A stretch of 64,000 nt of DNA, from positions 124,001 through 188,000 of the forward strand of contig JAOBSW010001084.1 of NCBI GenBank assembly GCA_026214975.1, read 5' to 3'. The notes beneath the pieces were generated by a model that saw nothing but the letters and a program-made list of their open reading frames with translations, did not search any database and was not told where the DNA came from. Below are positions 12,669-24,797 of this stretch, in pieces. The stretch's first letter is position 1. Each line of letters opens with the position of its first letter. The DNA is from Gentiana macrophylla. Taxonomy: Eukaryota > Streptophyta > Magnoliopsida > Gentianales > Gentianaceae. The position numbers and the translations under genes are program-made.

Positions 12669-15600
12669 TGTGAGACCGACTCAAACTTTAGGGTTCACTT
12701 CATGCTCATCAACATGTCGTGATTATTGGTTTGTAGCGTAGCTTATCCTTGTTACATCATCATTCAAGGGCACTACGCATGGTGCAACTCACCATAAAGT
12801 ATCTGTGTGCACCATATTGGCGGATCACACCAATATCAACGGGTGAAAACACGATAGTGTACACGCCGTGCGATCCCTCCGCACGTAGGGTCTCGGACTT
12901 ACGGGTGGTGTTCCTCCGTACGTACGGTCCAAAGACTTACGAAGTTATCCACTTTATCCGAACACCCACACATCGCGATATAGACTTGTGCCTTACCAAG
13001 AATTTTACGATGATTAGTCTTTTAACTACACACGTACGTCTGTTATTATTTGTTAACTAGCCACATAAGTATTTTCAAGTAAGCTCCCTCACCTCTACTA
13101 CTCTCTTTCCTAGACCACAAGACACGGACAAGGCCTAGCACATACACAAACACTGACGAATGCTAAAACTTATAATGGGCCTGGACCAGTTACAAACAAC
13201 CCGGCCCAGTGGGCCCATCTATCATCAACAAATACAAGGTACCATACAACATACGATGCCCAAAATGAAAGTTAACATACAAATCTTACAAAGCCTTAAA
13301 GAAAGTACGACGCTTGTCTTGATATTGAAATAACAACATAGTTTGATACATCTTATAATAAATGAAACAGAAAACATCAAGTTTAAACTTGGACTCAAAC
13401 ATCGTCCCCAAAGTCATCATCCATGACATGCTCAACCTGTTCGTCTTCTCACCCCAAAAACATGCAAAAAAACATGAAATTGAGGTAAGTAAAAATTACT
13501 TAGCAAGATTAAGCCATAAACTATCTGTGTGCACCATATTGGCGGATCACACCAATATCAACGGGTGAAAACTTGATAGTGTACACGCCGTGCGATCCCT
13601 CCGTATGTAGGGTCTCGGACTTACGGGGTGGTGTTCCTCCGTACGTAGGGTCCAATGACTTACGAAGTTATCCACTTTATCCGAACACCCACACATCGCG
13701 ATATAGACTTGTGCCTTACCAGGAATGTTACGATGATTAGTCTTTTAACTACAAACGTACGTCTGTTATTAATTGTTAACTAGCCACATAAGTATTTTCA
13801 AGTAAGCTCCCTCACCTCTACTACTCTCTTTCCTAGACCACAAGACACGGACAAGGCCTAGCACATACACAAACACGCACGAATGCTAAAACATATAATG
13901 GGCTGGACCGATTACAAACAACAACCCGGTGGGGCCCATATATCATCAACAACTACAAGGTAGCATACAACATACGATGCCCAAAATGAAAGTTAACATA
14001 CAAATCTTACAAAGCCTTAAAGAAAGTACGACGCTTGTCTTGATATTGAAATAACAACATAGATTGATACATCTTATAATAAATGAAACAGAAAACATCA
14101 AGTGAAACTTGGACTCAAACATCATCCCCAAAGTCATCATCCATCACATGCTCAACTCGTTTCGTCTTCTCACCCCAAAAACATGCAACAAAACATGAAA
14201 TTGAGGTAAGTAAAAGTACTTAGCAAGATTAAGCCATAAAGTATCTGTGTGCAACATATTGGCGGATCACACCAATATCCATTGGGAAAACCCCATAGTG
14301 TACACGCCGGTGCGATCCCTCCGCACGTAGGGTCTCGAACTTACGGGGTGGGGTTCCTCCGTACGTAGAGTCCAATGACTTACGAAGTTATCCACTTTAT
14401 CTGAACGCTCACACATCGCGATCTAGACTTGTGCCTTACCAAGAATTTTATGATGTTTAGTCTTTTAGCTACACACGTACGTCTGTTATTAATTGTTAAC
14501 TAGGCACCTAAGTATTTTCACGTAAGCTCCCTCACCTCTACTACTCTCTTTCCTAGACAACAAGACACGGGCAAGGCCTAGCACATACACAAACACAGAG
14601 GAATGCTAAAACTTATAATGGGCCTGGACCAGTTACAAACAACCCGGCCTAGTGGGCCCATATATCATCAACAACAACAAGGTAGCTTACAACATACGAT
14701 GCCCAAAATGAAAGTTAATCAACAAATCTTACAAAGCATTAAAGAAAGTACGACACTTGTCTTGATATTGAAATAACAACATAGTTTGATACATCTTATA
14801 ATAAATGAAACATAAAACATCAAGTGAAACTTGGACTTAAACATCGTACCCAAAGTCATCATCCATCACATGCTCAACCTGTTCGTCTTCTCACCCCAAA
14901 ACATGCAACAAAACATGAAATTGAGGTATGTAAAAAGTACTTAGCAAGATTAAGAAGCTAAAATATAATTAAATCTTACAACGAAAGGTTCATAATTTAT
15001 TAAGTTATTTTTGTGAGCCCGACTCAAACTTTAGGGTTCACTTCATGCTCATGAACATGTCGTGATTATTGGTTTGTAAGCGTAGCTTATCTTTGTTACA
15101 TCATCATTCACGGGCACTACGCATGTCGCTACTCACCATAAAGTATCTGTGTGCAACATATTGGCGGATCACACCAATGTCCATTGGGAAAACCCCATAG
15201 TGTACACGCCGGTGCGATCCCTCCGTATGTAGGGTCTCGGACTTACGGGTGGGGTTCCTCCGCACGTAAAGTCCAATGACTTTACGGTTATCCACTTTAT
15301 CTAAACGCCCACACATCGCGATCTAGACTTGTGCCTTACCAAGTATTTTACGATGTTTAGTCTTTTAGCTACACACGTACGTTTGTTATTAATTGTTAAC
15401 TAGCCACCTAAGTATTTTCACGTAAGCTCCCTCACCTCTACTACTCTCTTTCCTAGACCACAAGACACGGACAAGCCCTAGCACATACACAAACACAGCA
15501 TTTAATGCTAAAACTTATAATGGGCCTAGACCAGTTACAAACAACCCGGCCCAGTGGGCCCATATATCATCAACAACAACAAAGTAGCTTACAACATACG

Positions 15601-16705
15601 ATGCCCAAAATGAAAGTAAAACCACAAATCTTACAAAGCCTTAAAGAAAGTACGACGCTTGTCTTGATACTGAAATAACAACATAGTTTGATACATCTTA
15701 TAATAAATGAAACGGAAAACATCAAGTGAAACTTGGACTCAAACATCGTCCCCAAAGTCATCATCCATCACATGCTCAACTCCGCTTTCGTCTTCTCACC
15801 CCAAAACATGCAACAAAACATGAAATTGAGGTAAGTAAAAGTACTTAGCAAGATTAAGCCATAAAGTATCTCAGGTGCAACATATTGGCGGATCACACCA
15901 ATATCCATTGGGAAAACCCCATAGTGTACACGCTCGGTGCGATCCCTCCGCACGTAGGGTCTCGGACTTACGGGGTGGGGTTCCTCCGCACGTAGAGTCC
16001 AATGACTTACACGGTTATCCACTTTATCTCGAACGCCCACACATCGCGATCTAGACTTATGCCTTACCAAGAATTTTACGATGTTTAGTCTTTTAGCTAC
16101 ACACGACGTCTGTTATTACTTGTTAACTAGCCACCTAAGTATTTTCACGTAAGCTCCTCACCTCTACTACTCTCTTCCTAGACCACAAGACACGGACAAG
16201 GCCTAGCACATACACAAACATAGAGGAATGCTAAAACTTATAATGGGCCTGGACCGATTATAAACAACCCGGCCCAGTGGGCCCATATATCATCAACAAC
16301 AACAAGGTAGCTTACAACATACAATGCCCAAAATGAAAGTTAAACAACAAATCTTACAAAGCCTTAAAGAAAGTACGACGCTTGTCTTGATATTGAAATA
16401 ACAACATAGTTTGATACATCTTATAATAAATGAAATATATTACATCAAGTGAAACTTGGACTTAAACATCGTCCCCAAAGTCATCATTCATCACATGCTC
16501 AACCTGTTCGTCTTCTCACCCCAAAAACATGCAACAAAACATGAAATGGAGGTAAGTAAAAAGTACTTAGGAAGATTAAGAATCTAAAATATAATTAAAT
16601 CTTACAACGAAAGGTTCATAATATATTAAGTTATCTTTGTGAGACCGACTCAAACTTTAGGGTTCACTTCATGCTCATCAACATGTTGTGATTATTGGTT
16701 TGTAG
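12669..16705 (-). repeat. S904 reverse run, containing the 720-730-bp short subfamily
   Basis: Reverse units with landmark copies near 13400, 14120, 14850, 15740 and 16470. The spacing alternates between about 720-730 bp and about 900 bp. The short spacing arises from one specific internal deletion, AAGATTAAG joined to CCATAAA, seen at about 13508-13520, 14227-14240 and 15852-15866. This run also has the densest CAG-to-CGA type differences. Confidence 0.85.
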
Positions 16706-17692
16706 CCTTTGGACCCTACTTACGGAGGAACACCACCCCGTAAGCCCGAGACCCTACGTACGATGTTTAGTCTTTTAACTACACACGTACGTCTGTTATT
16801 AATAGTTAACTAGCCACCTAAGTATTTTCACGTAAGCTCCCTCACCTCTACTACTCTCTTTCCTAGACCACAAGACACGGACAAGGCCTAGCACATACAC
16901 AAACATTGAGGTATGCTAAAACTTATAATGGGCTGGACCAGCACACAAACAATTTAATGCTAAACCAGTGGGCCCATATATCATCAACAACTACAAGGTA
17001 GCTTACAACATACGATGCCCAAAATAAAAGTTAAACAACAAATCTTACAAAGCCTTAAAGAAAGTACGACGCTTGTCTTGATATTGAAATAACAACATAG
17101 TTTGATACATCATATAATAAATGAAATATAAAACATCAAGTGAAACTTGGACTTAAACATCGTCCCCAAGCGTCATCATCCATCACATGCTCAACCTGTT
17201 CGTCTTCTCACCCCAATAACAAGCAACAAAACATGATATAGAGGTAAGTAAAAAGTACTTAGCAAGATTAAGAAGCTAAAATATAATTAAATCTTACAAC
17301 GAAAGGTTCATAATTTATTAAGTTATCTTTGTGAGACCGACTCAAACTTTAGGGATCACTTCATGCTCATCAACATGTCATGATTATTGGTTTGTAGCAT
17401 AGCTTATCTTTGTTACATCATCATTCAAGGGCACTACGCTTGGTGCTACTCACCATAAAGTATCTGTGTGCAACATTTTGGCGGATCACATCAATATCAA
17501 CGGGTGAAAACCTGATAGGGTACATGCTCGGTGCAGTCCCTCCGTACGTAGGGTCTCGGACTTACGGGGTGGTGTTCCTCCGTACATAGGGTCCAAAGAC
17601 TTACGAAGTTATCCACTTTATCCGACGCGATATATACTTGTGCCTTACCAAGAATATTACGATGATTAGTCTTTTAACTACAAACGTACGTT
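16706..17692 (-). repeat. S904 reverse unit with a 57-bp forward insert
   Basis: At 16706-16762 a short forward piece (GGACCC to CCCTACGTACG) interrupts the reverse run. It leaves through the palindromic CGTACG into reverse sequence. The rest is a normal reverse unit up to the ACGTACG at 17685-17692. Confidence 0.78.
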
Positions 17693-18904
17693 GTAAGATT
17701 TAATTATATTTTAGATTCTTAATCTTGCTAAGTACTTTTTACTTACCTCAATTTCATGTTTTGCTGCAGTCCCTCCGTACGTAGTGAAGTGGATAACTTC
17801 GTAAGTCTTTGGACCCTACGTACGGAGGAACACCACCCCGTAAGTCCGAGACCCTACGTACGGAAGGACTGCACCGAGCGAGTACACTATGGGGTTTTCC
17901 CCAATTGATATTGGTGTGATCCGCCAATATGTTGCACACAGATACTTTATGGTGAGTAGCACCAAGCGTAGTGCCCTTCAATGATGATGTAACAAAGATA
18001 AGCTACGCTACAAACCAATAATCACGACATGTTGATGAGCATGAAGTGATCCCTAAAGTTTGAGTCGGTCTCACAAAGATAACTTAATATATTATGAACC
18101 TTTCGTTGTAAGATTTAATTATATTTTAGCTTCTTAATCTTGCTAAGTACTTTTTACTTACCTCAATTTCATGTTTTGTTGCATGTTTTTGGGGTGATAA
18201 ATTTGTAAGTCATTGAACTCTACGTACGGAGGAACCCCACCCCGTAGTGCCCAGTTACAAACTACCCATAATATAATTCGCAGTCCCTCCGTACGTAGGG
18301 TGCATGTTTTTGGGGTGAGAAGATGAACAGGTTGAGCATGTGATGGATGATGATTTTGGGGACGATGTTTGAGTCCAAGTTTCACTTGATGTTTTCCGTT
18401 TCATTTATTATAAGATGTATCAAACTATGTTGTTATTTCAATATCAAGACAAGCGTCGTACTTTATTTAAGGCTTTGTAAGATTTGTTGTTTAACTTTCA
18501 TTTTGGGCATCGTATGTTGTATGCTACCTTGTAGTTGTTGATGATATATGGGCCCACTGGGCCGGGTTGCTTGTAACTGGTCCAGGCCTATTATAAGTTT
18601 TAGCATTCGTCAGTGTTTGTGTATGTGCTTGGCCTTGTCCGTGTCTTGTGGTCTAGGAAAGAGAGTAGTAGAGGTGAGGGAGCTTACGTGAAAATACTTA
18701 TGTGGCTAGTTAACAATTAATAACAGACATACGTTTGTAGTTAAAAGAACGTACGTTTGTAGTTAAAAGACTAATCATCGTAATATTCTTGGTAAGGCAC
18801 AAGTCTATATCGCGATGTGTGGGTGTTCGGATAAAGTGAATAACTTCGTAAGTCATTGGACCCTACGTACGGAGGAACACCACCCCGTAAGTCCGAGACC
18901 CTAC
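17693..18904 (+). repeat. S904 forward run with scrambled pieces
   Basis: A forward unit with a small reverse insert at about 17764-17784 (GCAGTCCCTCCGTACGTAG). A patchwork of short pieces follows at about 18196-18302, then a regular forward unit with its landmark near 18350. It flips to reverse at 18905, just before the Athila-like insertion. Confidence 0.78.
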
Positions 18905-18994
18905 GGATCACACCAATATCAACTGGTGAAAACCTGATAGTGTACACGCTCGGTGCAGTCCCTCCGTACGTAGGGTCTCGGACGTACGGGGTGG
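18905..18994 (-). repeat. S904 fragment, reverse, left flank of the Athila-like insertion
   Basis: Reverse S904 sequence stops in the GGGGTGGTG of the GC-rich block. The same block continues after the retrotransposon at 30989 (CTCCGTACG). This shows that the element landed inside a pre-existing satellite copy. Confidence 0.85.
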
Positions 18995-18999
18995 TGTTC
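18995..18999. repeat. Target site duplication, left copy (TGTTC)
   Basis: TGTTC immediately precedes the LTR start at 19000 and is repeated at 30984-30988, immediately after the other LTR. In uninterrupted S904 copies the site reads GGTGGTGTTCCTCCG once, so this is a 5-bp duplication as expected for a retroviral-type integrase. Confidence 0.92.
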
Positions 19000-20745
19000 T
19001 GTTCGCGGTTTTATGCAAAGTAAAAGATAACAAGTAATAAAATAAAACCGATGTCAGCCCCAAGTGCGAAGGCTCGCAGCTATAGTGGTGAAACCGGATC
19101 GTATCCGCAGGGACTTGTACGAAAAAGAGTTTTTGCCTTCGATTTCTTTTATAAAGTTGATGATTATGATCTCGGATTTTCAATTAACAAACTAAGGTAG
19201 CAAACGTGAAAATAAATAAAACTACGATAATAAAAATTTATAATTTAAAACAACTAGAACGCACCGATGATCCACCACCCCACCGAAAATAACAAGAAAG
19301 ACACATATTCATTCGTAAGTTCTTGGATTATTATCGCTAAAGAGGCATTTTCCTTTCGGTTCATCGCCTTTTAATTAGTTCACCACTCTCGGTACAACTA
19401 AAGCATTTACGGATCAAAGATATGGATATAAATCCTAATCTGACAACATTCACCCTCAACTTACGTATGTTGGAAGAATATTATCATTCTCCTTCACGGT
19501 AATCTACGAATTTATCAACTATCGTATCTAAATTCGATTAGCATGCAACATAAGTATAGATCATACAAATTGCACATAAACAATTCAAACATGAAGGAAG
19601 AACAAGAAACTCACTAGAACAAATGAAAACGAAATCCTTGTTTATTCCGGTGATGGTGGCTTCACAAAGGTGGTTCTAGCTTAGAGACCTTAGCCAATCA
19701 TCCTCGATTATGATTTGAATCGGGTCGTAGCTCAAAGATTACAACAAAAACTCTACTATTCTAATTTATTCTCGGCATAACGCCTACAGAGTATTTACAT
19801 AAAAGACGGGAAAAGTAAAAGCTTGGCCAAAAGTGACCAAGGAGGGGCGCCTTTATGTATGGAAATGAGGGAGTTCTTATAGGGAGAGTTGAGGGGAGGT
19901 GTATAAGGGAGAGGTTGTAGTTGAGGGAGATATTTTTGGGAGAATATGCTAAGGAATATTCTCAAGTTTGTTATAAGCATGTGGGAGGTGATAATGACTT
20001 TGCATGTGAAGGTGAGGAGTCACTAAAATAGCATGTGGAGTTTGTTATGACTCATCATCATCATCATTAAGGAGCACATGGAGTAACATGCATCAAACTT
20101 GGCCAAAATATCTCCGGTTCGTCCGTAATTCCAGCAGTTCGGTAAAAAAATCATAACTTGAGTTGTAGACCTCCGATTGACGTGATTCAAAATGCGTTGG
20201 AAAGCTCATTTTAGTATCTACAACTTTCGTCAAGAACTCTTCCCTGAAAATGCCTCTAAGTCGGGTAAAATTTCCATCGAAAAACAGGTTACGGTAGAAG
20301 TAACGTTGGAAAATATTGATCCGTTGATCTCGTAAACTCGTGGCATCTTCTTCTTTTCCTCAAAATCCATCTTTTAGGCCTCAAAATATAATGTTACGTG
20401 GCATATTTTGAAATACTTGATCACCAAGTTTGGGCCGAATCGAATCGAGCTTTCTTTATTCGAATCGAGCTTTCTTCTTAATCTTCATCGATCTTCGCTT
20501 AAGCTCCTCATTTAACATGCAAGCGCACCTACATTCATGATAACATCGTGCAAAATGTAACATCTCATATTCAAAGATTTTTATCAATGAAACCACATAA
20601 TTAACACAAATTTGCACTTAACCACTTTTAAAACTCATTTGCTCAATAATTCGATTAAACCCTTGATTTCTATGCAAATTATACGAATATGGAGGAAATT
20701 GTTATAAAATATAACATTAGAAATCGTATAAAATCACCCTAAACA
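19000..20745 (-). repeat. 3' LTR of the Athila-like element
   Basis: This 1,746-bp LTR begins TGTTCGCGG and ends CCCTAAACA on the plus strand. It pairs along its full length with 29249-30983. The differences I see are a few substitutions and 1-3-nt indels, many of them next to CG. A CATCATCATCATCATC run lies near 20047, and a minus-strand TATA-like sequence near 19874-19882. Confidence 0.93.
19874..19882 (-). promoter_or_regulatory. TATA-like sequence in the 3' LTR
   Basis: The minus strand reads CTATAAGAA here, about 870 bp from the LTR start in element orientation. The same sequence stands at 30121-30129 in the 5' LTR. It is the best TATA candidate I see in this LTR. The start site itself is not visible. 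Confidence 0.45.
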
Positions 20746-20758
20746 ACTCCCCACACTT
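20746..20758 (-). promoter_or_regulatory. Polypurine tract of the Athila-like element
   Basis: The minus strand reads AAGTGTGGGGAGT directly against the start of the 3' LTR. This is the expected place and composition for the plus-strand DNA primer of reverse transcription. Confidence 0.88.
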
Positions 20759-20761
20759 AGC

Positions 20762-20781
20762 TTTTGCTCGTCCGAGCAAAA
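20762..20781 (-). other. Conserved hairpin next to the polypurine tract
   Basis: The minus strand reads TTTTGCTCGGACGAGCAAAA, a perfect inverted repeat with 9-bp arms and a 2-nt loop, 3 nt from the polypurine tract. Closely related hairpins stand at the same place in the elements at 51170-51191 and 59370-59390. Confidence 0.75.
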
Positions 20782-22619
20782 CAAAACAAGAATCAAGGCT
20801 CGAAAAAAGATAGACACCTCAAACAAATACAACATATACTCAATAAATCAGAGGTTCACCCCGATGTGTGTGCATAGCCATAGAAAACTTCCACTAAGTC
20901 CAAACTTGAAAATTCAAAGCAAACTAGCTAATACCCCTTCAAACTAGTAATAATGATACTTATAAGATGTACCCTACAAAACGTGACATATCACGGAAAG
21001 AATGATAGAATATATCTAGGGCCATTCGATATACTCAGAGGATAATCCCTACAACATATCTCATCGGTTTATACTGGGGATAAGGTATACGATAACTAAG
21101 TCCTTAACTTATTCATAATAATAAATTTTTTCGATTTTTTTCACTTTTTTTCACACTTTTTCTCTTTTTTTTCAACACACATCGAATGAGCTTTTGCCCG
21201 TCATACTAGAATAGGAAATTTGAGATAATCCCCTATCTACTCAAATCATAAGGCGACTTTTTCCGATTGTCGTGAGCTTTTGGTCATCATAGTGGTATAG
21301 GACATTTCGAGATAATGCCCTACCGCACTCAAATCATCGACCAGCTTTCGACACACACAATTGATTACTTTTTTCGAGATTTCTGGCAGGCAGTGGTTAA
21401 CATGCTAAAAGCAATTCAAACCTCTTGAGCATAACACCTCAAGCAATGATTTATTTGTTAATTATTGTGCAAGAACATTAGTTATGTTTCACTTATCACA
21501 TTCAAACGTTCGGATATTCACAATATATCATACTCGGCTATAAACACAAACTATCATAATTCTCACGATACGCCAGACGTTAGCACTAAGCACATGACTT
21601 ATAAGATAATCAAAAATCACTAATCAAAAAGGGATATAGCTTTATAATTTAGCTCATCATTCACTATGGCTCGTGAAAAATATATTGGGTGAAACAACTA
21701 ACTTATCGAACATACGGAATATAGCATTAATGACTATAAAAATAACGAACAAAGATATGCATTGTTTACTCGGGAATAAACAAAAATTTGAAAATTTAGC
21801 CCATTTAGCATAGAATCAAAATAATTTAAGCAAATGGTAGATACATATAACCGACTATTCCCTCCCCACACTTAAATCACAACATGTCCTCAAAGTTGTG
21901 CAGAATGTAAAAGAAAAAGAACACTTAGGTGATTGTGGTTCGAAAGTGGCAATTCGGAAGTGGCCTAGAATCACTCGAAATGCTCGATGAAAGCGTGAGA
22001 TTGTGGACCATCCACGGTAAACTGATTTATCTAAAAGCTCACAATCGCTATCGCAAAAATCCCGCACACCATGGGAAAACAAGACGCACCTCGGGGATAG
22101 GGGCACAAAAGATGATAGACAAAGCAATATCATGGAATAAAAGCAGAAATAAACTACAGACAAAAAGGAAAAGATATCTAGGTTACCGTCCTAGTAGGGC
22201 TTAATTATAGTCGGGAGCTCGACTAGACAATAAAATTTCAACTCGGGTCAGCTTTGAATTTCCTATTCCCTTAGTTGCATAGTAGTTGAATTAATACATG
22301 TCACACATTATTTGAAAATTTAAAAGCAGACTAGGTCATGATATGAAATATGTGACAAAGTATTAACTATGAGTCTTTTATACCCAGATCCTCAAGGTTA
22401 TTTCAAATTGTTCTAACAACCTAAATCTAAGAAATGATGCATTTGAATTTTTTCTTTGTACTCCCTCGGGATTTTCGGATAACCTCCTAATCGTTCCCTT
22501 TAAATGACATTCAAACATTCATCCTGAGACTTGGTGAAACAAAATGAAAATCAATTCGAAGTATTTGAAAACTATTATCCAAAGTATGAGTAAAGTATAA
22601 TGCAAAATGTAGAGTTTTT

Positions 22620-22660
<41 letters not shown>

Positions 22661-22722
22661 AACGGGTTGCCTCCCGGTAGCGCTTTTGGTTAATGTCGTT
22701 TGCTCGACAACCCAAAAAATTT
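20782..22722 (-). other. Noncoding region between pol and the 3' LTR
   Basis: About 1.9 kb between the end of pol and the polypurine tract. It is AT-rich with a T-rich stretch at 21125-21175 and a 36-nt poly-T at 22621-22656. I found no convincing env-like reading frame. The longest open stretch (about 100 codons on the minus strand near 21855-22163) shows no domain and overlaps the internal polypurine-like motif. Many Athila elements carry an extra frame here, so this copy may have lost it. Confidence 0.6.
21858..21877 (-). promoter_or_regulatory. Second, internal polypurine-like tract
   Basis: The minus strand reads ATTTAAGTGTGGGGAGGGAA, about 1.1 kb upstream (in element orientation) of the functional-position polypurine tract. 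It shares the AAGTGTGGGGAG core with it. A comparable internal copy exists in the pol-less element at 58431-58446. Confidence 0.6.
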
Positions 22723-23343
22723 TCAACCCGGGTCAGGCCAGTGAGGCCTCTTTCCGGAATCATTCTTGATTTCCTCGGGGTCAATAGTATGGATCCCACA
22801 AAAACAAAGTCTCGCCAACGTATTGGCCATATCAGTAAACTTCTGTATCCACTTTGTTCCTATGGTTCTTCTCTTCTTCTTTTTAGATTTCAGTTCCACA
22901 AGCTGAGGTGTATCATCAGTAATCACAATATCATCAAAGAATTCACAGAGACGTAAATCATCGGGTTCCAAAAGATCGGAGCTGTCTTGACTAGGGACGT
23001 CGTTTAGATGGAAAACCACTGGTCGTTCCTTTTGTTGACCAATATAGTGTTTCAACCGATGACCATTCACTCACGAACAACTCTCCTCGCTTATTTTTCA
23101 ATTCGACGGCTCCACTCAGGAAAACCTGAGAAATTTCAAAGGGGCCGGACCAACGGGTGCGTAGCTTACCAGAAACAGATGTAACCTGGTATTATACAAG
23201 AAACCCATTCGCCCTCTTTGAATTCTCTATGCTTGATTTTCTTGTCGTGAAGAAGTTTAGTCCTCTCTCATCGATTCTTGAGCTCTCGTAGGCCTGGAGT
23301 CCGAACTCATCAAGCTCCCCGCAATCGCAACAATCGCTTTTTC
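22723..23343 (-). pseudogene. End of pol: integrase C-terminal part and tail
   Basis: On the minus strand this stretch gives the region after the integrase core. It includes a frame with VNGHRLK-like residues (here NGHRLKHYIG near 23065-23035), which is typical for the pol end of Athila-type elements. Upstream parts read as fragments of the usual LHDKKIKHREFK-type segment in shifting frames. No single frame covers it, so I call it broken. The open frame at 22723-23070 (115 codons) is lysine-rich at its centre and runs past the usual pol end without recognisable domain. It closes just before the poly-T stretch. Confidence 0.65.
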
Positions 23344-23364
23344 TGCATAATCGGGTGTCAAAGT

Positions 23365-24309
23365 TTAAGAATTTAATAGCCTGTAATGCTCGTGCTCAAG
23401 CTCGATTGGCAGGTGGCAGGCCTTACCATAAACCATCTGAAACGGAGATGTGCCGATAGGAGTTTTGAAAGCTGTCCTGTAGGCCCAGAGTACATCATCC
23501 AGTTTCTGGCTCCAGTCTGTCCTATGAGAGTTCACCGTCTTCTCAAGAATGCTTTTCAGGCTTCGGTTACTTACTTCAACTTGTCCACTCGTCTGAGGGT
23601 GATAAGGGGTAGCAGTTTTGTGTTTCACCCCATATCGTTCTAAAATCTTTTCTAATGGAGTATTGCAGAAGTGAGTTCCTCGTCATCCGATGAGAGCTCG
23701 TGGACAACCAAACCGTGTAAAAATGTTTTTCCTCAGGAAGCTCTTGACCACCTTGTGGTCGTTCCGCGGTGTTGCTATTGCCTCTACCCACTTTGACACG
23801 TAGTCGACGCAGACCAGAATGTACTTGTTCCCATACGAGGATGGAAACGGTCCCATGAAGTCAATACCCCATACGTCAAAAACCTCACATTGTTGAATGG
23901 GGTGTAGGGGCATGTCCATTCGCCGAGAAAGTTTACCGGTGCGCTGGCACCGGTCACACCCTTTTACAAAACTCTCAGTATCCTTAAAATTGTCGGCCAA
24001 GAGAAAACCAGATTGAAAAATCTTCGCAGCAGTCTTCCCAGCTCCATAATGACCTCCCACAGGTCCGTCATGGCATTGCTCTATAATGTCCCTCTGCTCG
24101 AACTCAGGGACACACCTACGGAGTAATCCATCCTTGCAACGCTTGAAGAGAATAGGGTCGTCCCACACATAATAGTTCAAATCCGAAAAGAATTTCTTCT
24201 TTTGCTGATATGTCAGGTCAGGGTCCAGGTATCTGCCGCTCAAGAAGTTTGCAAAAGGTGCAAACCAAGGAGAACCTTTTCCAAAGATGAGGCGGGAATA
24301 ACCTCGCAC
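23365..24309 (-). pseudogene. Integrase (Ty3/gypsy), frameshifted
   Basis: Integrase joins the retrotransposon DNA copy to the genome. The N-terminal frame at 23683-24309 shows the HHCC zinc finger (histidines in [15 protein letters not shown], cysteines in GCDRCQRTG), then the first catalytic aspartate in WGIDFMGPF, and SKWVEA. This frame closes at FGCPRALIG, just before the expected second catalytic aspartate. The continuation at 23365-23628 is in another frame and holds the third catalytic residue in the [16 protein letters not shown] segment and then the [21 protein letters not shown] segment. At least one frameshift therefore falls between the second and third catalytic positions, around 23630-23690. 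I see no chromodomain. Confidence 0.9.
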
Positions 24310-24797
24310 ACATCAATAGTCATGAGTTGCTCAGTTGGAAAATCAATTCCAATCTCATCCGACTCTATTTGAGGATCATCAGTCAGCCGAGACATGTGAT
24401 CAGCTACCACATTCTCGCTACCTTTCTTGTCCCGGATATGAACATCAAACTCTTGTAAAATCAAGATCCATCTCATCAAACGAGGCTTGGCATCAGCCTT
24501 GCTCAACAGATACTTCAATGCGAATGGTCTCATCAGCATCAGTAACTTCCGACCCAAGCAAATAGCTTCTAAATTTATCCATGGCAAAAACTCATCGCCA
24601 ACAACTCCTTCTCGGTTGTTGCATAATTTACTTGTCTTTGGGTTTAAAGTGTGACTAGCGTAGTAGATAGGTTGGAACCCTGCCGTCCACTCTCTCGACC
24701 TAGCACCGCTCCGATCGCATAATTAGAAGCATCACACATAAGCTCGAAGGAGCTTTCAATGGTGCTATAAGAATTGGCGAGGTAATCAACTTGTCTT
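24240..24797 (-). pseudogene. RNase H domain of pol, broken
   Basis: RNase H removes the RNA template during reverse transcription. The C-terminal half is clear at 24240-24587: [20 protein letters not shown], then [20 protein letters not shown] and HMSRL, the standard end of this domain in Ty3/gypsy elements. The N-terminal half at about 24590-24797 gives recognisable pieces ([20 protein letters not shown] residues) but in shifting frames with stops. The frame at 24240-24309 overlaps the start of the integrase frame in another phase. Confidence 0.82.

Larger units (their letters stand above)
1..18994. repeat. S904 complex satellite, block 1 (mixed orientation)
   Basis: This is a mosaic of a roughly 900-bp repeat unit in both orientations. 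The landmark GACTTTGGGGACGATGTTT recurs on the plus strand near 1241, 2702, 3612, 4511, 5531, 6536, 7175 and 9302, and on the minus strand near 8105, 8840, 10525, 11362, 13400, 14120, 15740 and 17160. Where runs are regular the spacing is about 900 bp. Many units are truncated or inverted. I see no host gene. The short open frames that recur here are copies of the same repeat segments and are not supported as genes. Confidence 0.93.

Noticed and set aside
7356..16705. Mutation by a RIP-like or deamination process as the cause of copy differences
   Set aside because: The changes are CAG to CGA and CTG to TCG with indels, not C-to-T transitions, so deamination does not fit.
21855..22163. Possible env-like frame after pol in the Athila-like element
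   Set aside because: It is only about 100 codons, has no signal peptide or transmembrane pattern I can support, and runs through the internal polypurine-like tract.
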